Positions 21,596 to 33,859 are shown, counted from the first letter of the stretch. The stretch is 64,000 bases of DNA from Pinus tabuliformis (GCA_031772625.1 CM062820.1:89450988-89514987); one strand, 5' to 3'. Translations and numbers: made by a program. The notes: a model not told the origin generated them from the letters alone.

Positions 21596-22287
21596 GAGCT
21601 TACGGGATCATTATTTTCACAAAATTTGAGCTTTATATCCACTAAAAGAAAACGCAAAAAAGGCGAAAAATGCACCAAGGAAGCCCAGATCAAGAAACGA
21701 AGGCAATTTCCAATGCGCGATTGCTGGGAAAAACTTCTTGAAAAAGAAAGCTTCTAATTGCTTAGTCACCTGTAAGCCCAGAAATTTGTAAGAATGTAAT
21801 GCTAGAGGTAAAGAAGTAAAACTTGAATCCTAAAACCAGTGGTATTTGTCAGAAATATCTTCAAAATAGTATGTATATAAAGTACAGCAACTACCAACAG
21901 ACTAGAGACAAAAGGCTCAAGAAAAGGTAGAATCAATCCAAAGGTTAACCAAGTTGAATTAGGATTATTACTAGGCATACTTGGTAAAACCGCACAGCCA
22001 GTGCATGACTCTCAAGTGTATCGTCAATTCTGTCGAGAAGATGGTGATAGCTCTTGCCGATTCTATTTTCACAGCACATCTAAAATCGGATGTCGGCCAG
22101 CCGACTCTTCTCAAGCAAATGTTGAATGTGTGCGATTTCAAGGAGGAGATACAGAAATAATTAGTTAGTAGTTTTAATTTTAGATTTAGTTTTAGTTTCA
22201 ATTTTTCTTTATTTTTGCCTGAAATGAGGAGGGTCATTTAAACCGCAACCTACATTTTTGTAATAATTTATTTTTAGATTTAGTTAG

Positions 22288-22297
22288 TAGTATTTAA
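22288..22297 (+). promoter_or_regulatory. TATA box of element A 5' LTR
   Basis: TATTTAAACCCTTCTC fits the plant LTR promoter pattern. It is conserved in the 3' LTR near 32080-32090. Transcription would start about 30 bases downstream. Confidence 0.5.
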
Positions 22298-23100
22298 ACC
22301 CTTCTCATGCATGTACATAAGGGTCCTGAAATTTATCAAAAACTTATCCCCAGAACATGCACTTTTGTACCCTCTCAGGAGGTTTTGATGAATGAATGGA
22401 ATAGGATTTATTGATATCTGCATTTAATATCTGCTACTGATGTTGCACTTCTGTACTCTTAGTGGATGTTGGATTAAGAAGAGATAAATCATTATCGCTT
22501 GAAGCTCATGAGTAGAACTAGTTATAAATGGTACTTCTATCTCTTAACTATTTCTGCCTTTGTGTTAAAAGTGATATTCATGTTTAGTTGTTTATATATT
22601 GATGCGTGAATGCTTGAGTTATCATTTGGCACTTTTGTACGGTGATAGCTATTTATTTATGCTTAATGTATGAGTAGCTTCTTATGCGATATGTTTTTTC
22701 ACAATTTTTTCGTCTAACTTTTTATACAAAGTGGTTTATCTGTATTGAATTCTTTTCTCATAACAGTTGAATGATCTTTATTACCAATTGTTATCTGAAA
22801 TCATTTTAGATCACATAACAAAAGGATTACACCTCGGGTTAGTGTAGGCTTAGATATTTCTGCTTATTAGAATACAATTTGCATGTTATTAGATTAAAGT
22901 TAGAATTAGAGCATTTCACTTAGGAAATTTTAGAAGGGAAATATCAATTATTCACACACACACACACATAAATTGGGAAACTGGTCTCATATCCCCAGTC
23001 GGACCCACTATACCAAACAGAAAAGGAGCTGCTAACCAAGGTCCGGACTGGGTGGGTATCCCCCTTGCTGTAGACCCGATTTTCGGGGCTTCAACATATT

Positions 23101-23117
23101 TGGCGCTAGAAGGAGGG
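23101..23117 (+). promoter_or_regulatory. Primer-binding site of element A
   Basis: TGGCGCTAGAAGGAGGG begins four bases after the LTR. The TGGCGC start implies pairing with a tRNA 3' end GCGCCA, as in other Tat-like elements. I did not assign the tRNA. Confidence 0.65.
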
Positions 23118-23202
23118 CCTCAAACTGTGAATGGCAAGTAAGTCTAAATCTAAATACCATTCTAAGAGTAAATCGCCCTAACCATCTCCCCCAACTTCTC
23201 CA

Positions 23203-24489
23203 TTGCATTTAGAATCTTTAAATAAAGAGGCAGAAGTTGCAAGAGCAACAGTCGTTACTACCAACCCTGACATTTCAGAACAAGCTACTATTGAACCTCC
23301 TGAAGTTGAATCTTTGATTCACAAACTTCATCGATTTTCTATATCTCGTCAAAGATATGATAAATCTCAAGGCAGCGTAACTTCGCAATATAACCCTGCT
23401 CATCCTCTTACCAGATTAAAGAGCGAAAAATTTGGCATTCAGCCAACCGAGTTACCTCTACCCACAAGGAAGAGAGCAAGGAAATCTCCTAAAGAGTCCA
23501 ATAGTGAGACTCTTTCGTCATCATCATCCATCTCAAACTCTCCACCGTGAAGTCAACCATCCACTCCTCCACTTCAGATCATTGTTCATTAGTCCACTGG
23601 TACTCCCACATATCCTTCTCAATCATCTAGAGTTGTAATATCCTCATCTTCTCAACCGCAGGGATCATCTTCTGCACTTTCCTCTGTTAATAGATCAACA
23701 ATGGCCCAATCTCCATGGAATAACCCAGAGGTAGTCTTAGTGCCTGCACCCTTGAGTCAGCTACCGGCCCATCCTGAAAAATGGCTGCCTAAGTTTAATC
23801 CTGAGGCAGGCATGCTAGCGAAAGAACATATAAATAACTTTATGCTATCCATAAATCTCAATGGAGTTACCAACGAAGATGCTGTCGTTCGAATTTTTCC
23901 TTATACTTTGCAAGGAACAACTGGATCATGGTATTTTTCATTACCATCTGGATCTATCACTAGTTGGGAGATTTTCCAAGAACAATTCTTGACTATGTTC
24001 GATGATGATGGGTCCACAACAACATTGATCAACGACCTGTCTAACCTTAGGTCTGAGTCAAAAGAACCTATCAAATATTTCAATTCATGTTTCAATAAAC
24101 TGTTAAACAAAATTCCTATTGCTTCCAAGCCTAGCGAAGAAGTGCGAAGTGAATGGTACATCACTGCTTTACCATCAAACATAGCAATCTTTGTTGATGG
24201 GGCTAACAAAACAACTTTAGTGGAAAATATGAAAGAAGAAATAGCAGTAGAGAAACGTATTATAGCCCTAGAAAAGAAAAACGGGATAGAAGAACGAAAA
24301 TCCAAGAAGGTTGCTTTCAAGGAAGATCCCAAGAAAAAACAATCGAAAGATCCATTCGATTTAGAAGGATTGCAAAAAGTTTTGAAAACTATGTCTAACG
24401 AGATGGTTGACATTAAGAAACAAGTGGTAGAAACTTCTTATAAAAATTCGTGTACACCTTTTGAAAGAAACCCCACAACTGATTCCTAA
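23203..24489 (+). CDS. Element A gag
   Basis: Structural precursor. A serine/proline-rich N-terminal region (23203-23700) precedes the capsid core from 23701. The core shows KWLPKFNPEAGMLAKEHINN, RIFPYTLQGTTGSWYFSLP, SITSWEIFQEQFLTMF and EPIKYFNSCFNKLLNKIP, the standard plant Gypsy gag pattern. The C-terminal part is lysine-rich with a coiled-coil tendency and has no zinc knuckle that I can see. It runs toward the protease region in the usual order. Confidence 0.8.
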
Positions 24490-24588
24490 CCCCCTAACGC
24501 TATTACAAGTGTTGAATTCGAAGAAGAAGAAGAGGAAATCGCTACTGAGGAACATCCCGATGAAGAAGAAGTTGTAGAGTTACAGGGT

Positions 24589-25386
24589 ATGTGGGATTTT
24601 ATCCTCCCAGATGAAGAGGATCAAGAAGCATCCCCAATTAGTACTCACAGTAGAAATCAACTTGATCCTCCTCAACCTACACCTAAGCTAAAGAGCGCAA
24701 GCTCAATGACTAGGGATACAGTCGTAGCCAAGAAAACGACACCTAAAGCGACTCAAACCAACCCAGTCCAAACAGACCAATTAACTCCATCTAAAACGCT
24801 GATCATTTCGGATGAAATGGAGTATAATATCATAGAAGACATGAAAAGGACTAGGGAAAATATCACTTTTTATGAATTAAGCAAGTTAAAACACCAGCAA
24901 AAGATTCTTTTGAAAGAATTACAGGCTGTACCAGTTGCACCTTGGCCCACCGTTGTAATCTCTCAAGCTTCCCAAAACATGGGAAGACCTCCAACTAATG
25001 CGATTAATAAAGTTGATCCAAACGATATCGCCTTAATTGGAGGAAGATCGAGATCTGATACTCCCCCATTTCTTCTTAATTATGAAATTTTCAATAAAAA
25101 TTTGCATAATTACTTAGTGGATTCTGGAGCTTCATCGAATATTTTACCAAAGTTAATATGTGCAAAATTGAATGTTCAACCACAAAAATCAGTTGTGCGC
25201 ATAGTTCAATTAAATCGATCGCAAGTCGAAGTGATTAGCGAATTAAATCAGGTTACCATAAGGCTATCATCCAACCCAAAGGTATGTCAAGTTATCAACA
25301 TTTTAGTTGCTGATATTCCAGAATTTTATGGCTTAATTCTTAGCAGAGATTGGTCAGAAAAAACTTCATGGATACTTTGCAACTGA
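24589..25386 (+). CDS. Element A aspartic protease region
   Basis: A proline/serine/threonine-rich linker leads to the protease: NYLVDSGASSNILP carries the D-S-G active-site motif, and FYGLILSRDWSEK is the end motif equivalent to G-R-D/W in relatives. It cleaves Gag-Pol in this family. It lies between gag and the archaeal-type RNase H. Confidence 0.75.
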   Translation: MWDFILPDEEDQEASPISTHSRNQLDPPQPTPKLKSASSMTRDTVVAKKTTPKATQTNPVQTDQLTPSKTLIISDEMEYNIIEDMKRTRENITFYELSKLKHQQKILLKELQAVPVAPWPTVVISQASQNMGRPPTNAINKVDPNDIALIGGRSRSDTPPFLLNYEIFNKNLHNYLVDSGASSNILPKLICAKLNVQPQKSVVRIVQLNRSQVEVISELNQVTIRLSSNPKVCQVINILVADIPEFYGLILSRDWSEKTSWILCN

Positions 25387-25413
25387 CTGGTCGCACATGT
25401 GGCTCCCTTACAA

Positions 25414-26335
25414 TGGTAAACCAAATCAAATAAAAGTTGAGCAGGAAAGACATCAGAAATAGATAGTAAAAGAACTGGAGGGAGAAAATGAACCAGTAGC
25501 ATACAACAATAACATCATTGGCAACTACTCAGTAGATTCTTTCCTAGGAAATTTTAATTCTCATACCTCACCTTACTTAGAACATTCTATTTTATCCCAA
25601 GTAGAAAATTTCTCTCAAATAAATAGTTCTAAATGTATTAATTTTATAGATAGTCGTGTAAATAAATCTTTATTTTGGAAAGTATTTTCTGACGGCTCTA
25701 AGTCTAACGAAGGAGCAAGAGTAGGATGCGTGTTAATAAGTCCAGAGGGAGATAAAACTATGCTAACTTGCAGACTCAAATTTGATTGCAACAACAATAC
25801 CACATAATACGAGGCTTTAGTCCAAGGGTTATGCAAAGCAATCAGATTAGACGTCAAATACCTTCAAGCTTTCGGAGATTCTGAAATTGTAATCAAACAG
25901 GTACGTAATACTATACATTGTTTATCAGGTCATTTAAAACATTACCAAACTTTAGTTCAAGATCTGACTGAACACTTTATAGCATTTAATATTTCATCAA
26001 TTCCCAGACTCCAGAATGCTAGTGCAGACCTCTTAGCTAATGTAGCTTCCAAGCTCATCCCTTCAAAAGATTTTAGCCCTGATCAATTTTCAATTGAATT
26101 AATTTTTAGACCATCTATTCCTGATAACATTACCAATTGGAGGATTTTCAATGACGATCCTAATATCGTGAGTTTCCTCACATCTGAAGGATCCTACACC
26201 AATCAAATAATTGACGAAGACCAACATGACCGACAATTGCAACAAGATAGCACTAACAATGCCATACCTAAGTCAGTAGTCAACTTAGAAGACCTTTATG
26301 ATTTGAAAGATCGGTTTAAAATATCTACCAACTAA
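25414..26335 (+). CDS. Element A archaeal-type RNase H, placed before reverse transcriptase
   Basis: Tat-type elements carry a second RNase H of archaeal type besides the Gypsy one. Here its pieces are VFSDGSKSNEGARVGCVLIS, YEALVQGLCKAIRL, FGDSEIVIKQV and RLQNASADLLANVASKL. These supply the expected D, E, D, D pattern. Core at about 25670-26060; the remainder is a linker to reverse transcriptase. In the Tat elements I know best this domain follows the Gypsy RNase H, so the position before reverse transcriptase is notable. Confidence 0.75.
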
Positions 26336-26353
26336 AAACTCCAAAGTTCAACT

Positions 26354-27850
26354 TTGAACTACGAATTAGTAAATCTAGGAACTAATACCAAACCACAGAA
26401 TAACAATCTATGCCTTGGTCTAGCTCCTGAAGAAAAATTAGCGTATATTCGTCTCTTGAGACAATACAAAAGTGTCTTTGCTTGGAATTACGATGAACTC
26501 AAAACGTACGACACCTCCATCATCCAACATACTATTCCAATGATAGACGATGAAAAACCTATCCAACAAAAGTTGAGAAAGATCCATCCCAATCTAGAAA
26601 ACCAGATCAAATCTGAACTCAATAAGTTATTGAAAGCCAAAATAATTTTTCCCGTTCAACATTCCAAATGGGTTTCCAATATGGTCCCTATTAGAAATAA
26701 AAATGGAGACAATAGAATCTTCATTGACTTTCGAAATCTTAACAAAGCCTGCCAAAAAGATAATTTTCCTTTGCTTCCCATGGAACAAATACTGCAGGCA
26801 GTCATAGGGTCAGAATTAATGTCATTCTTGGATGGATTCTCAGGATACAATCAAGTGTTGGTACATCCCGATGATCAATTAAAAACCACATTTAGAACTA
26901 AATGGGGCACATATGCATATAAAAAGATGCCATTTGGTCTTATTAACGCTGGTGCCACATTTCAGAGAGCCATGGACATCACATTCAAGGGGTTAGTTAA
27001 TAAATCAATGGTAATCTATTTGGATGATATAACTGTATATTCCAAGAAACAAAACAATCATCTTATAGATTTAAAACAAATCTTCCAATGTGTTCAAAGG
27101 TATGGAATTTCACTTAACCCGAAAAAATACTTTTTCGCATTAAGTGAAGGAAAAATTCTCGGATTCATAGTGTCAAAATCTGGAATTCACATTGATCCGG
27201 ACAGAATCAAGGAGATTTCCGCAATACCCCTACCTCATAACAAGAAAGCCATGCAATCTTTTCTTTGCCAGATTAACTTTGTAAAGAGATTTGTTCGAGA
27301 TTTTTCAAGAATCATGTCTCCTTTACAAGCTATGATTAAAAAGAACTCAAACTTTAAATGGGGCCAAGATGAACATGAGGCATTCAATCTAATCAAACAA
27401 GAAATTGTTAACTCTCCATCTTTAGCAACTCCAAATTTTTCAGATCCTTTTATTTTATATACATTTTCCTCTGATAGATCATATGCTGCAATACTCACTC
27501 AAGCAAATCAAGAAAAGGTAGAAGCCCCAATCGCTTTTTTCAGTTCCAATTTACAAGGGGCTGAGTTGAATTATTCAGATGTGGAGAAACAAGCTTATGC
27601 TGTTTTCGAAGAAATTAAATATTTCAGACCTTTTTTACTCAAAACACATAAAAAATCATAGTACCATTTCCAGTGGTAAGAAATCTTCTAGTACAGAAAG
27701 ATGTGGGAGAGAAAAGAGCCAATTGGGTTACTGCCTTACAAGAATATGACGTAGAAATCAAAGCAGCAAGTATTGTAAAAGGTCAAGGCTTTTGCAAAAT
27801 GCTAGCCAGAGCATTGCTTATGTCTGAAATTCCATCTGCAGAGATACAAA
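26354..27850 (+). CDS. Element A reverse transcriptase and Gypsy-type RNase H
   Basis: Replicates the element RNA. Motifs in order: NRIFIDFRNLNKACQKDNFP, MSFLDGFSGYNQVLVHPDDQ, KTTFRTKWGTYAYKKMPFGL, MVIYLDDITVYS (YxDD box near 27015) and SFLCQINFVKRFVRDFS. The RNase H region (about 27400-27850) looks degenerate, as is known for Tat elements, in which the archaeal-type domain is thought to take over. The long frame through reverse transcriptase looks whole. Confidence 0.85.
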
Positions 27851-29140
27851 ATGTACGAGGTAAGCCTAAACGATGTTGAGTCATTATACGCTGATATCGT
27901 TTATTATCTAAAGAATGGATACGCTCCTTCAAACCTCGATCATACCAAGAAAAGAGCTCTAAGGTTGAAAGCCAAAGAATATCAGCGCGTGAACGATGTT
28001 CTTTTAAGAATAAATTATGATTCTGTTCTCCTTAGATGTCTTGAGAAATCTAAAGCTGAAAAAGTCTTGCAGGAACTCCATGATGGGCCAGCAGGTGGAC
28101 ACTATGCTGGAGACGCTACTGCTCATAAAATCTTACGCGCAGGTTATTACTGGCCCACATTATTCAAAGACTCACATAACTACGTGAGGAAATGTCAAGT
28201 CTGTCAAACCGTTGCTAGGAGACAAAAGAAACCATCCTTGCCACTACAACCAGTAAACATTGAGAAGCCTTTCGATCAGTGGGGACTGGATGTAATAGGT
28301 GAGATCATTCCTCACTCTTCTAAACAGCATAGATATAAACTTACAGCAACAGATTACTTTACTAAATGGGTAGAATCAGTTCCACTCAAGATGGCTAATG
28401 CTGAACATATCATCGAGTTTATAGATCAGTTCATAATCACCAGGTTTGGGTTGCCTTCTGCTTTAATGTTTGATAATGCATCATATTTTTCTGGTAATGC
28501 AATGACTGAATTTGCACTCAAAATGGGTTTCAAGATTAAATACTCTACCAATTACTATCCACAGGGGAATGGATTAGCTGAATCTACTAATAAAAACTTA
28601 ATCAGAATCATTAAGCGAACCATCGATCAAAATCACAAAAATTGGAACAAGTCTTTAATATATGCTTTATGGGAAAATCGAATAACGCAGAAAGCCTCCA
28701 TTGGCACTTCTCCTTTTAATTTAGTTTATGGGAGAGAAGTGGTTCTCCCAACTCATTTAGCAATCCACTCTTTGGCCTTAGTTCAATATATTGATGAAGC
28801 CCCAACTTCTTCCTTACAACTAAGGTAGCTGAAAATAATTAAGTTAGAAGAACAACGAGAACAGGCTAAAATAACTCACGTACATCATCAAGGATTAGTA
28901 AAATCCTCTTTTTATTCCAACATGATTTCCAGAAAATATTTTCAAATGGGAGATATAGTTTTAAAATGGGACAAGGCTCATGAGGAAAAAGGGAAACATA
29001 CAAAATTTCAAAGAATGTGGCTTGGCCCTTTCCAAATCATAGAAGTCATAGGTCCGTCTACTTTTATGTTACAATATTTAACAAGAAAAAGAGATTCTTT
29101 ACCTGTTAACGGACAGATCCTCAAAAAATATTTTCCATAG
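27851..29140 (+). CDS. Element A integrase
   Basis: Strand-transfer enzyme. The zinc-binding head has HDGPAGGHYAGDATAHKIL and CQVCQ. The catalytic core shows WGLDVIGEI, ALMFDNASYFSG and NGLAESTNKNL, giving the D, D, E triad in family spacing, and then SPFNLVYGREVVLPTHL. The C-terminal part (28922-29140) has GPFQIIEV and LPVNGQILKKYF, the GPY/F-like end. There is no chromodomain, as expected for Tat. Confidence 0.85.
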
Positions 29141-30214
29141 GAGATCATTTTTCTATTTTGTAAGAGTAGTTGTTTTAGTTTCATAATAAAACCAGTTGTA
29201 AATGGTTACATTTGAGATTTATGAAAAAGACACAAATTCTCTTTTAGATTTTGTATTTTCACTTGTATAAATAGAATTCTTTTAGAAAATTGATCGTTAT
29301 TATTGAAAGATACAGTTAAAGACTCTAGGCCTAGAAATGATACTAGTTTCAATCGTATAAACTTTGACAAAAAAATGACTTTTAGTAAGAAATTGTTTTG
29401 TATCAGTCCAATGAAAGGTATCAATAATAAAACAAAGATTTTTTGTAGAAAAGCTCTTTCCAAAAACTCTACTATTGTCATCCAGAGCCATCTTAAGGAA
29501 ACAATGACTTCCTCCCCACCTAGGAAACTACAATGTTCAGAGAATGATCCAAAGATACACTTTAACTTAAAGAGTAAGAGGTCTCATGATGAGCTAGCTT
29601 ATCATGATCATAGATATTATAGCTTGCTGACTTTGCCAATACTACATACCACAATAGGGCAATGACTCAAGATTGTTGCAATCAAAAGACAAGGGGTCTC
29701 ATCACGAGCGAGCTTGTTTAGCAAAGCCATAAATCGAGTGAATGACTGTGTCATAAATTGGCTACCAAACCAAGACATTGTTCTTTAAGGGTAGAAAAGA
29801 AAATGAAAGCAATAAGTGTGGATATGGATTTCTCTTTGAAAGTTGTAAATTTCTCTAAGTAGGATACAAGATCATTGTTGGGTAATAGGTAACCCTGTCG
29901 AGGCTATGAACGCCTGCTGGCAACAGAGGCTCTACCTACGACAAATGAGCATATTTAAAACTGATTTACAGAGAAGGCTTTATTTTTATATTTACAAACC
30001 AAGTAATGACTGATGTAGATACAAGGAGTAGCTTGAGGGAGTAAATAATCAAAGTTGAAAATAGAAGAAACAAAATATCATTGATAGGTAAAAGCATGAT
30101 GTACTTTTTCTTTCTATAATAAAGTTTAATTTTCTGGAAAATTTTCTGTTTTGGAAGTTTAGAAAATTCAAAAGAAAAGTAGAGATAACTGGTTCTTCCA
30201 AGTGAATCGCCAAT
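29141..30214 (+). other. Element A 3' non-coding region
   Basis: About 1.07 kb between integrase and the 3' LTR. A 120-codon plus-strand frame (29303-29665) shows no family signature. A purine-rich AAAAGAAAAGTAGAG lies about 40 bases before the LTR. The bases right next to the LTR, 30192-30214, read as the complement of a primer-binding site rather than a clean polypurine tract. Confidence 0.5.
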
Positions 30215-32885
30215 TGTTGTGGCCAGCAACAACCCCCCTTCTTATTTAGTGATATTACTAACACTAAATAAGTGGGGACCCTTAGTCAAAAATTTAAAAA
30301 ATCAATTAGTGCTTGTATTTCCTTTTTAATAAAACTTACCACCATAAACTTAGGAAAATATCCTTGAAAAATAAAAAAACCTAAGTTTTATGATAAAGTA
30401 GAATTATTCCTTAGGAAATATCGCATCGCAAAAAGATAATGGATACCTCCTTACAAGCAAGAGTCTAATATTGCGAGATTGCAATACGGGACTACAAACA
30501 CATATCGCATTGCATGCATCAAAGACCGCTTACGTTGAAAAACTTTAAACAACCGATATGCGATATCGCATATCGCAAATCGCATTTCGTAGAAAATAGA
30601 TTAATGAAAATTTTCATATGCCACGCTCATGCGATATTGCGATATTTCGATATTGCGATTTTGCGATAGATCGGTAGAGCGATAACGCGATAATGCAATA
30701 TAGCAAGCTAGCAACCTTGCAATGTTGTGATCTGCGATACTGTGAAGCAAATATCAAAATCACTTCATTGCAGATCTTTCAGGCTCGTCGTTAGAAAAAG
30801 TATTTTCCATAAACCAAGACCTGGTTATGCGCTTTAATGCTAATTAATGAGTTAGTTGCCAGTCATTAATGGAATATGGTTTTGTGCTTATCAAAAATCT
30901 AGTTCATGTAAGGTGGTATATTTTATATGTCTTCGGCATTTAAAGCTTTCCCGTCACCTTTTTCTTATCATGACTCTCACCTCATCTGTAAACTGCACGA
31001 ACAGAGAACAGAGAAATATACAAAGAAGTACGCAGGATATGATGGGAAAGAAAGGCAAAGCCCCGATCTTTGAAGAGAAAGAAATGGTGCCCTTGTATAT
31101 AGACACCACCTGTAACAGCGGCACTGGTATTGCTACTTGGGAAGGCATGTATAGTCTACTTGAGGAAAAGAATCCCAGAGTGATGGAGGTTGAGGCTACT
31201 GCAGGCTCACATAATTCTTTTGAGGCATCCATTATAGAGCTAGCTTGTTCATTCTTACACACGATAGCGGCGAGGCCCAAGATTCTCCCATACATAGACA
31301 TGGTTAAAAGCGTACTAGACAGTGCTGACATAAAAAATAGACAGTTTAAGGCTCACGGTTAAGAGCTTATGGGATCATTATTTTCACAAAAATTGAGCTT
31401 TATATCCGCTAAAAGAAAACGCGCAAAAGGAGAAAAGCGCACCAAGGAAGCCCAGATCAAGAAATGGAGGCAGTTTTCGATGTGCAACTAGTGCCTAGTG
31501 CTACTCGTGTATCACTGGGCAAAACTTCTTGAAAGAGAAAGCTTCTAATTGCTCAGTCACCTGTAAGCCCAGAAATTTGTAAGAAAGTAACGCTAGAGGT
31601 AAAGAAGTAAAACTTGAATCCTAAAACCAGTGGTATTTGTCAGAAATATCTTCAAAATATTATGTATATAAAGTACAACAACTACAAACAGACTAGAGAC
31701 AGATGGCTCAAGAAAAGGCAGAATCAATCCAAAGGTTAACCAAGTTGAATTGGGATTATTACTAGGCATACTTGGTAAAACCACACAGCCAATGCATGAC
31801 TCTCAAGTGTATCATCAATTCTGCTGAGAAGATGGCGCCAGCTCTTGTTGATTCTATTTTCACAACACAGCTAAAATTGGAAGTCGGCCAACCGACTCTT
31901 CTCAAGCAAATGTTGAACGCGTGCAATTTCAAGGAGCAAAAACAGAAATAATTAGTTAGTAGTTTTAATTTTAGATTCAGTTTTAATTTTAATTTTGATT
32001 TATTTTTGCTTGAAATGAGGACGGCCATTTAAACTGCAACCTACATTTCTGTAATAAGTTATTTTTATATTTAGTTAGTAGTATTTAAACCCTTCTCATG
32101 CATTTAGAGAAGGGTCCTGAAATTTATCAAAAACTTATCCCCAGAACATGCACTTTTGTACCCTCTGAGGAGGTTTTGATGAATGAATGGAACATGATTT
32201 ATTGATATCTGCATTGAATATCTGCTACTGATGTTGCACTTCTGTACTCTTAGGGGATGTTGGATTAAAAAGAGATAAATCATTATTGCTTGAAGGTCAC
32301 GAGTAGAACTAGTTATAAATGGTACTTCTATCTCTTAACTATTTCCGCCTTTGTGTTAAAAGTGATATTCATGTTCAGTTTTTTATATATTGATGCGTGA
32401 GTTCTTGATTTATCATTTGGAACTTTTGTATGGTGATAGCTATTTATTTATGCTTAATGTATGAGTAGCTTATTATGCGATATGTTTTTTCACAACTGTT
32501 TCGTCTAACTTTTTATACGAAGTGGTTTATCTGTATTGAATTCTTTTCTCATAAAAATTGAATGATCTTTATTACCAATTGCTATCTGAAATCATTTTAG
32601 ATCGCATAACAGAAGGATTACACCCCGGGTTAGTGTAGGCTTAGATATTTCTGCTTATTAGAATACAATTTGCATGTTATTAGATTAAATTTAGAATTAG
32701 AGCATTTCACTTAGGAACTTTTAGAAGGGAAATATCAATTCTTCACACACACACACATAAATTGGAAAACTTGTCCCATATCCCTAGTCGGACCCACTAT
32801 ACCAAACAGAAAAAGAGCTGCTAACCAAGGTCCGGACCGGGTGGGTATCCCCCTTGTTGTAGACCCGATTTTTGGGGCTTCAACA
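30215..32885 (+). repeat. 3' LTR of element A
   Basis: Aligns end to end with 20456-23096, including the GCGATA cluster (30470-30790), the U3 frame, the TATA box near 32085 and the CA run near 32744. It ends CTTCAACA and is followed by the GAAGG duplication. Confidence 0.9.
30856..31362 (+). CDS. Accessory frame inside the 3' LTR of element A (168 codons)
   Basis: Counterpart of the frame at 21089-21595, same length. It keeps GKKGKAP, IATWEGMYSLLEE, ARPKILPY and DIKNRQFK. The two copies differ at roughly 16 percent of residues, and most base differences change the residue, so the copies have drifted without evident selection since insertion. Confidence 0.4.
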   Translation: MPVINGIWFCAYQKSSSCKVVYFICLRHLKLSRHLFLIMTLTSSVNCTNREQRNIQRSTQDMMGKKGKAPIFEEKEMVPLYIDTTCNSGTGIATWEGMYSLLEEKNPRVMEVEATAGSHNSFEASIIELACSFLHTIAARPKILPYIDMVKSVLDSADIKNRQFKAHG

Positions 32886-33199
32886 GAAGGTATCCATGAG
32901 GGAGCCATCCTCTATCCATCCACACTTTTAGCTACTGACCTAGAACTCTAGAACCTTCCAAACAATGAAGACAACTACATAATCCTGGATTAGCTGTGGA
33001 AATAGATTGATTCGGTAGCCAATTGCAACTTTAATAAAACAATAGGGTATAAAATTAAATATGAACAAGAAGACATATTATTGCATACCTTCATCAAAAC
33101 GTGGTAGGTATGGCTTTATTTAAGTGGTAAATATATATGAAAAAGTGAGGATCATTAGGAAAAAATGGTGTGATGGTAGGACAATCTTCAGACTCTACA
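32886..33199 (-). repeat. 5' LTR of element B, remaining 314 bp (right of element A)
   Basis: It begins with the second GAAGG and continues TATCCATGAGGGAGCCATCC, which is uninterrupted in the other LTR at 10756-10775. It ends in CTACA at 33199, where element E resumes. Confidence 0.85.
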
Positions 33200-33299
33200 C
33201 CTTTTATAGAAAAAAATTCTAAGATAAGATTCCCATTTTTTCAATTTTTACCTAAGGATGCAGAATTTGTGTAGACAAATGAATGTGAAGCAACCTTTG

Positions 33300-33830
33300 T
33301 GGAAATCAAAGAACTAGTTTGCAAAGCTCTGATATTACGTAGTCCTAACTGGAAGCTCTCATTTCACATCTCTATATATGCTTTTCAAACAGCAGTAGGG
33401 GCAGTCTTGGGACAACAAGAGGACAAGACATCATAGGCGATCTATTATATCTGCAAGAACTTGACTCCTCCTGAACTGAACTATACGGTAACTGAAAAAT
33501 AGTTTTTTGATATTATTTATGTTATTAATAAGTTTGGCATTACATTACAGGGTATCCTACTTTCGTGCACACTAATCATATAGCTATCATGTATATGATG
33601 AATAAATTGATAACCCCTGATCATATTACAAGATGGTTGTTGCTAATTCAAGAATTTGATATTACCATTGTAGATAAGCCAGGGAAAGATAATGTAGTTG
33701 CAGATTTCCTATCTAGGATGGATACTAGTGATGAAGGTACACCTATAGAAGATAGTTTTCCAGATGAACATCTTTTTGCAATTTCTAATCACACTTCGTG
33801 ATATCCAGATATTGCTAACTATATTGCTAA
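33300..33830 (+). CDS. Element E RNase H region
   Basis: Pieces match the Gypsy RNase H of Athila: a decayed head near 33370-33420, then NHIAIMYMMNKL, HITRWLLLIQEFDITIVDKP and DNVVADFLSRM, closely parallel to the B copy. It is decayed, with a few breaks. Confidence 0.7.
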
Positions 33831-33859
33831 AGGAAAATGGCCTCAACACTTACCATACA

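Larger units (their letters stand above)
20456..23096 (+). repeat. 5' LTR of element A
   Basis: U3 holds a GCGATA-rich patch (20710-21010) and a 168-codon frame. A TATA box in AGTATTTAAACCC lies near 22288-22297, and a CA run near 22956 sits in the transcribed part. The LTR ends in GGGGCTTCAACA. Confidence 0.9.
20456..32885 (+). mobile_element. Element A: full-length Tat-like Gypsy retrotransposon (12.4 kb)
   Basis: LTRs are 2641 bp (20456-23096) and 2671 bp (30215-32885) with TGTTG/CAACA ends. A perfect 5-bp target duplication GAAGG lies at 20451-20455 and 32886-32890, inside the 5' LTR of B. Internal order on the plus strand: primer site, gag, protease, archaeal-type RNase H, reverse transcriptase with Gypsy RNase H, integrase, then about 1 kb of non-coding sequence. 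LTR divergence looks like a few percent, less than in B, which agrees with the nesting. It is complete in length but broken in a handful of places. Confidence 0.9.
9708..33199 (-). mobile_element. Element B: complete-length Athila-like Gypsy retrotransposon, split by element A
   Basis: Without the nested element A (20456-32885) this copy is 11062 bp. Its LTRs are 1354 bp (9708-11061) and 1355 bp (19415-20455 plus 32886-33199), both with TGTTTGG/CTACA ends. Order on the minus strand: LTR, primer site, gag, protease, reverse transcriptase, RNase H, integrase, env-position block, polypurine tract, LTR. The flanks are CTTTT at 9703-9707 and CTTTT at 33201-33205, one base off perfect abutment, consistent with a 5-bp target duplication in E's reverse transcriptase region. 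The LTRs differ at roughly 8 percent of sites in the stretch I compared, so B is older than A. The coding parts are broken in several places. Confidence 0.85.
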
